Assembly (NCBI GenBank): GCA_910583525.1
Contig: CAJTXL010000036.1
Span: 1 to 24,970, forward strand
Source of the DNA: an uncultured Muribaculaceae bacterium
GTDB taxonomy: Bacteria; Bacteroidota; Bacteroidia; Bacteroidales; Muribaculaceae
Length of the DNA stretch: 24,970 nucleotides
Direction of reading: 5' to 3'
Shown: positions 22,936 to 24,970 of the stretch, piece by piece
Layout of the letters: each line of letters begins with the position of its first letter
How positions within the stretch are numbered: the stretch's first letter is position 1
Notes under the pieces: generated by a model
Told to the model about the DNA's origin: nothing
Seen by the model: only the letters and a program-made list of their open reading frames with translations
The model's database searches: none
Position numbers and translations under genes: made by a program

Positions 22936-22954
22936 GATAGAAATTAGAATAACC

Positions 22955-23512
22955 ATGGGTCCTAACACTATCGGCAATGAAGAACTGATAGTCCGTCAAG
23001 CTCAAAACGGAGATATGGCGGCTCAGCGGATTATATATGAGACCCATGTCCGATATCTGACCTCTGTATGTTCACGCTATATCTTAAATTGCGAAGATGT
23101 TAAGGATGTCCTTCAGGATAGTTTCATGAAAATTTTTTCATCGCTTGCCTCATTTGAATACCGTGGCGCTTGGTCTCTCCGGAGCTGGATGTGCCGCGTA
23201 GTCGTAAATGAGACTTTGAAATTTTTGAAGAGGACAAGCCGTTTGGAATTTGCCGAACTGACAGAAGCGGAGCATGCAATCCCGTTTGAAGAGCCGAATA
23301 CAGATATGCTTCGGGCTTCGGAAATTTATCGTCTTATCCGTGAACTTCCCGACGGCTACAGGGCCATATTCAACCTTTATGTAATAGAGGGTAAAAGCCA
23401 TAAGGAAATTGCGGAAATACTGAATATAAAAGAAGGCACATCGGCCTCTCAGCTCCATAGGGCCAAAGCGATGCTTGCCTCCCGGATAAAAGAATACCAA
23501 TCATCTTTTTAA
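22955..23512 (+). CDS. ECF-type RNA polymerase sigma factor
   Basis: This 185-residue protein has only the two ECF domains. Sigma2 is at about residues 23-95 (QRIIYETHVRYLTSVCSRYI; CEDVKDVLQDSFMKIF for core binding; SLRSWMCRVVVNETLKFLKR for -10 recognition). Sigma4 is at about 125-180 (IRELPDGYRAIFNLYVIEGK, SHKEIAEILNIKEGTSASQL and HRAKAMLASRI, the helix-turn-helix for -35 recognition). The linker is short and acidic. The start MGPNTIGNEELIVRQAQNGD is near the usual N terminus. The next gene, 23 bases downstream, appears to encode its membrane anti-sigma partner, which would hold it inactive at the inner membrane. It fits the sigma partner (Das) of the Dma systems described in Bacteroides. 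Confidence 0.93.
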   Translation: MGPNTIGNEELIVRQAQNGDMAAQRIIYETHVRYLTSVCSRYILNCEDVKDVLQDSFMKIFSSLASFEYRGAWSLRSWMCRVVVNETLKFLKRTSRLEFAELTEAEHAIPFEEPNTDMLRASEIYRLIRELPDGYRAIFNLYVIEGKSHKEIAEILNIKEGTSASQLHRAKAMLASRIKEYQSSF

Positions 23513-23522
23513 ACAACCTCTT
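23506..23522 (+). repeat. 17-nt repeat, copy 2 (sigma/anti-sigma junction)
   Basis: This copy of TTTTTAAACAACCTCTT includes the TAA stop of the sigma gene (23510-23512) and ends 13 bases before the next ATG. It is identical to 22015-22031. A promoter here would start transcription about at the ATG, so an RNA-level role or a weak internal promoter are both open. Confidence 0.7.
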
Positions 23523-23535
23523 AATCGGCAATCAA

Positions 23536-24801
23536 ATGAAAGATAAGTGGCTAAACGATATTCAGGACCGTATGTCTGACTTCGAAATCGAAGAACCGGA
23601 TGGGCTTTGGGACGATATTGCTACGCGATTGGCAAAGGAGGACAAGCGCTCATTGAAAAATATAAAATCTTTGGTTCTGCTGTGGGCCAAGAGAGGCGTG
23701 GGTGTTGCCGCAATGCTTGCTTTAGTTTTTGGCATTCTATTTCATATAGGCATCCACGAAGAATTTTCCGGACTGCAATCCGATGTGTTTGCGGAGATAA
23801 ACCGGCTCGAAACTGTTGCACCTGAAAACCGCAATGAGCCACAGCAGCAAGAGCCAACAAAGAGTGTGCTGCCAATCAACCATCTCAAAACGAATGCAAT
23901 ATCTGAAGATTTTTTTGCACAGGCAAAAGATGTTGTAGTGGATGACGTGCCGAGCCCGGTACACGAAGAAACGCAAGAAACGTTGTCGGATGACCGACAA
24001 ATATTGAATGATGCAATGCCAAACAATGTAAATGCGGAATTGGGGAATGAACAATCTGTTTGGCGAGACGATTCTCGGAATGTCCCTGTCGTATATATTC
24101 CTAAACAAAAGCCGGCCGCTAACATGTTTTCAATGAGTGTTCATACGTCCGGCGGGTTTAATTCATCGTTCAGCCAAATATCAACAGATATCAATGCGAC
24201 AGCCACCGTAAGTGACTATGCCGATTGGAAAGGAAGCCCGATGCTTGGCATGCTGTTATTTAACCAAGGTAAGGAAATTGAAACTGAGGTCAAACACCGT
24301 CTTCCGGTGCGTACGGGAGTATCGGTCGCTTATAGCATAAGCGACAGGCTATCGGCAGAAACCGGTGTCACATACACCAATCTCACGTCGGATTTGAAAT
24401 ACGGCAGTGACAATCACTATATTTCGGGGCGTCAGACCTTGCATTACATCGGAATACCACTCAATGTAAGATACCGTGTCATCAACTTAAAGATGTTCGA
24501 CATCTATGCTTCTGTAGGTGCGTTGGCAGAGAAATGCGTAAATGGAAAAATCGAGCGCGAATATTTTTTGGATAATCAAAGTCGCGGCACCGATATGGAG
24601 TCTGTTATGGTCAGGGCGTTACAATGGTCTGCCACCGCTTCTGCAGGATTGCAATTCAATGCATCTTCTGTTGTCGGTGTATACGTTGAGCCGGGCGTAA
24701 GCTATTACTTTGATAATGGTTCGTCGCTTAAAACAATATATAAGGACAAGCCCTTTAACTTCAATCTCAACATCGGATTGAGATTTACGTTTGGAAAGTA
24801 G
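23536..24801 (+). CDS. Putative dual membrane-spanning anti-sigma factor (Dma-like)
   Basis: This 421-residue protein has four visible parts. Residues 1-50 are soluble and acidic-to-basic (MKDKWLNDIQDRMSDFEIEE, PDGLWDDIATRLAKEDKR), like the cytosolic anti-sigma segment of Bacteroidetes ECF partners. Residues 54-72 form one hydrophobic helix (GVGVAAMLALVFGILFHIG). Residues 75-196 are polar, rich in Glu, Asp, Asn and Gln, a likely periplasmic linker. Residues 197-421 are beta-rich with alternating strands (VRTGVSVAYSISDRLSAETG; LHYIGIPLNVRYRV; VVGVYVEPGVSYYFD) and end FNLNIGLRFTFGK, like a small outer-membrane barrel. There is no N-terminal signal peptide. One chain would thus span both membranes. 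This matches the Dma family reported in Bacteroides, which restrains a partner sigma factor and affects vesicle release. The assignment is from architecture and context, not a search. Confidence 0.75.
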   Translation: MKDKWLNDIQDRMSDFEIEEPDGLWDDIATRLAKEDKRSLKNIKSLVLLWAKRGVGVAAMLALVFGILFHIGIHEEFSGLQSDVFAEINRLETVAPENRNEPQQQEPTKSVLPINHLKTNAISEDFFAQAKDVVVDDVPSPVHEETQETLSDDRQILNDAMPNNVNAELGNEQSVWRDDSRNVPVVYIPKQKPAANMFSMSVHTSGGFNSSFSQISTDINATATVSDYADWKGSPMLGMLLFNQGKEIETEVKHRLPVRTGVSVAYSISDRLSAETGVTYTNLTSDLKYGSDNHYISGRQTLHYIGIPLNVRYRVINLKMFDIYASVGALAEKCVNGKIEREYFLDNQSRGTDMESVMVRALQWSATASAGLQFNASSVVGVYVEPGVSYYFDNGSSLKTIYKDKPFNFNLNIGLRFTFGK

Positions 24802-24869
24802 GTGAGTGCCCAAAAAACATGTCGCCTGTCCGATGTCGGCTCTTATTATTTTTACTCTAAATGGAAAGA

Positions 24870-24915
24870 GAATAAAAATACGGCGCCCTGCAACCGAGTG
24901 GGTTGCAGGGCGCCG
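24870..24915 (-). terminator. Terminator of the tRNA-Thr transcript
   Basis: A perfect 15-bp stem (24881-24895 with 24901-24915, 5-nt loop) is followed, read leftward, by a T-rich tract (tatttttattctc). It ends the leftward tRNA transcript 5 bases past the mature 3' end, and its position after the rightward barrel gene may also serve that gene. Confidence 0.88.
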
Positions 24916-24919
24916 TCTG

Positions 24920-24970
24920 AGCCGCGAGTGGGACTCGAACCCACGACCTTTTCGTTACGAATGAAATGCT
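24920..24970 (-). tRNA. tRNA-Thr (anticodon CGT), 3' part, cut by window edge
   Basis: Read leftward, the visible part holds the 3' side of the D arm, an anticodon loop TTCGTAA with anticodon CGT (24957-24959), a 5-nt variable loop, a T arm GTGGG-TTCGAGT-CCCAC and the acceptor strand TCGCGGC with discriminator T. The CCA is not encoded. CGT reads the threonine codon ACG. The anticodon stem TTTCA/CGAAA has an A-C mismatch at 31-39. The 5' half lies outside the window. Confidence 0.88.

Noticed and set aside
23506..23536. Normal ECF promoter for the anti-sigma gene
   Set aside because: If the repeat were a -35 site, the transcript would start about at the ATG. Co-transcription with the sigma gene explains expression better.

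Overview
The window looks like a chromosomal segment of a gut-type Bacteroidales bacterium, most likely near Muribaculaceae or Bacteroidaceae. This is judged from protein style and promoter signals only. Several genes are preceded by the Bacteroidetes primary sigma -7 box TAnnTTTG and almost none has a clear Shine-Dalgarno sequence. The window also carries families typical of the phylum: a DUF4919-like protein, a NigD-like lipoprotein, an OmpP1/FadL-type barrel and an ECF sigma factor paired with a membrane anti-sigma/barrel protein.

Layout. Positions 1-344 hold no convincing gene but contain short tandem repeats and a strong rightward terminator. An MFS exporter follows (345-1589). Leftward genes then run to 9516: a two-gene unit (small membrane protein plus DUF4919-like secreted protein, 2816-1594) and a compact operon lplA-gcvT-gcvH-gcvPA-gcvPB-lpdA (9516-2900), read from a TATATTTG box at 9546-9553 to a terminator at 2833-2858. 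The operon encodes all four glycine cleavage proteins plus the ligase that attaches lipoate to GcvH. A lone KilA-N gene (9667-10485) separates it from the rightward translation operon thrS-infC-rpmI-rplT, which ends at a terminator at 13972-14010. Next come a 51-residue small ORF, uvrB and a YgiQ-type radical SAM gene packed head to tail, then an HdeD-like membrane protein. A secreted Trp/Gly/His-rich low-complexity protein and an OmpP1/FadL-type barrel form a bicistron (19132-21963) with its own promoter and terminator.

The right end is the most interesting part: a NigD-like lipoprotein (22098-22826), an ECF sigma factor (22955-23512) and a 421-residue protein (23536-24801). The last appears to have a cytosolic anti-sigma-like N terminus, one inner-membrane helix, a roughly 120-residue periplasmic linker and a C-terminal outer-membrane beta-barrel. 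It fits the dual membrane-spanning anti-sigma (Dma) architecture described in Bacteroides, where a Dma protein, its sigma factor and a NigD protein control outer-membrane vesiculation. An exact 17-nt repeat lies upstream of the nigD-like gene and again at the sigma/anti-sigma junction. The window ends inside a leftward tRNA-Thr(CGU) gene with a perfect 15-bp terminator hairpin.

All calls come from reading the sequence and translated proteins by eye. No database search or folding program was run.
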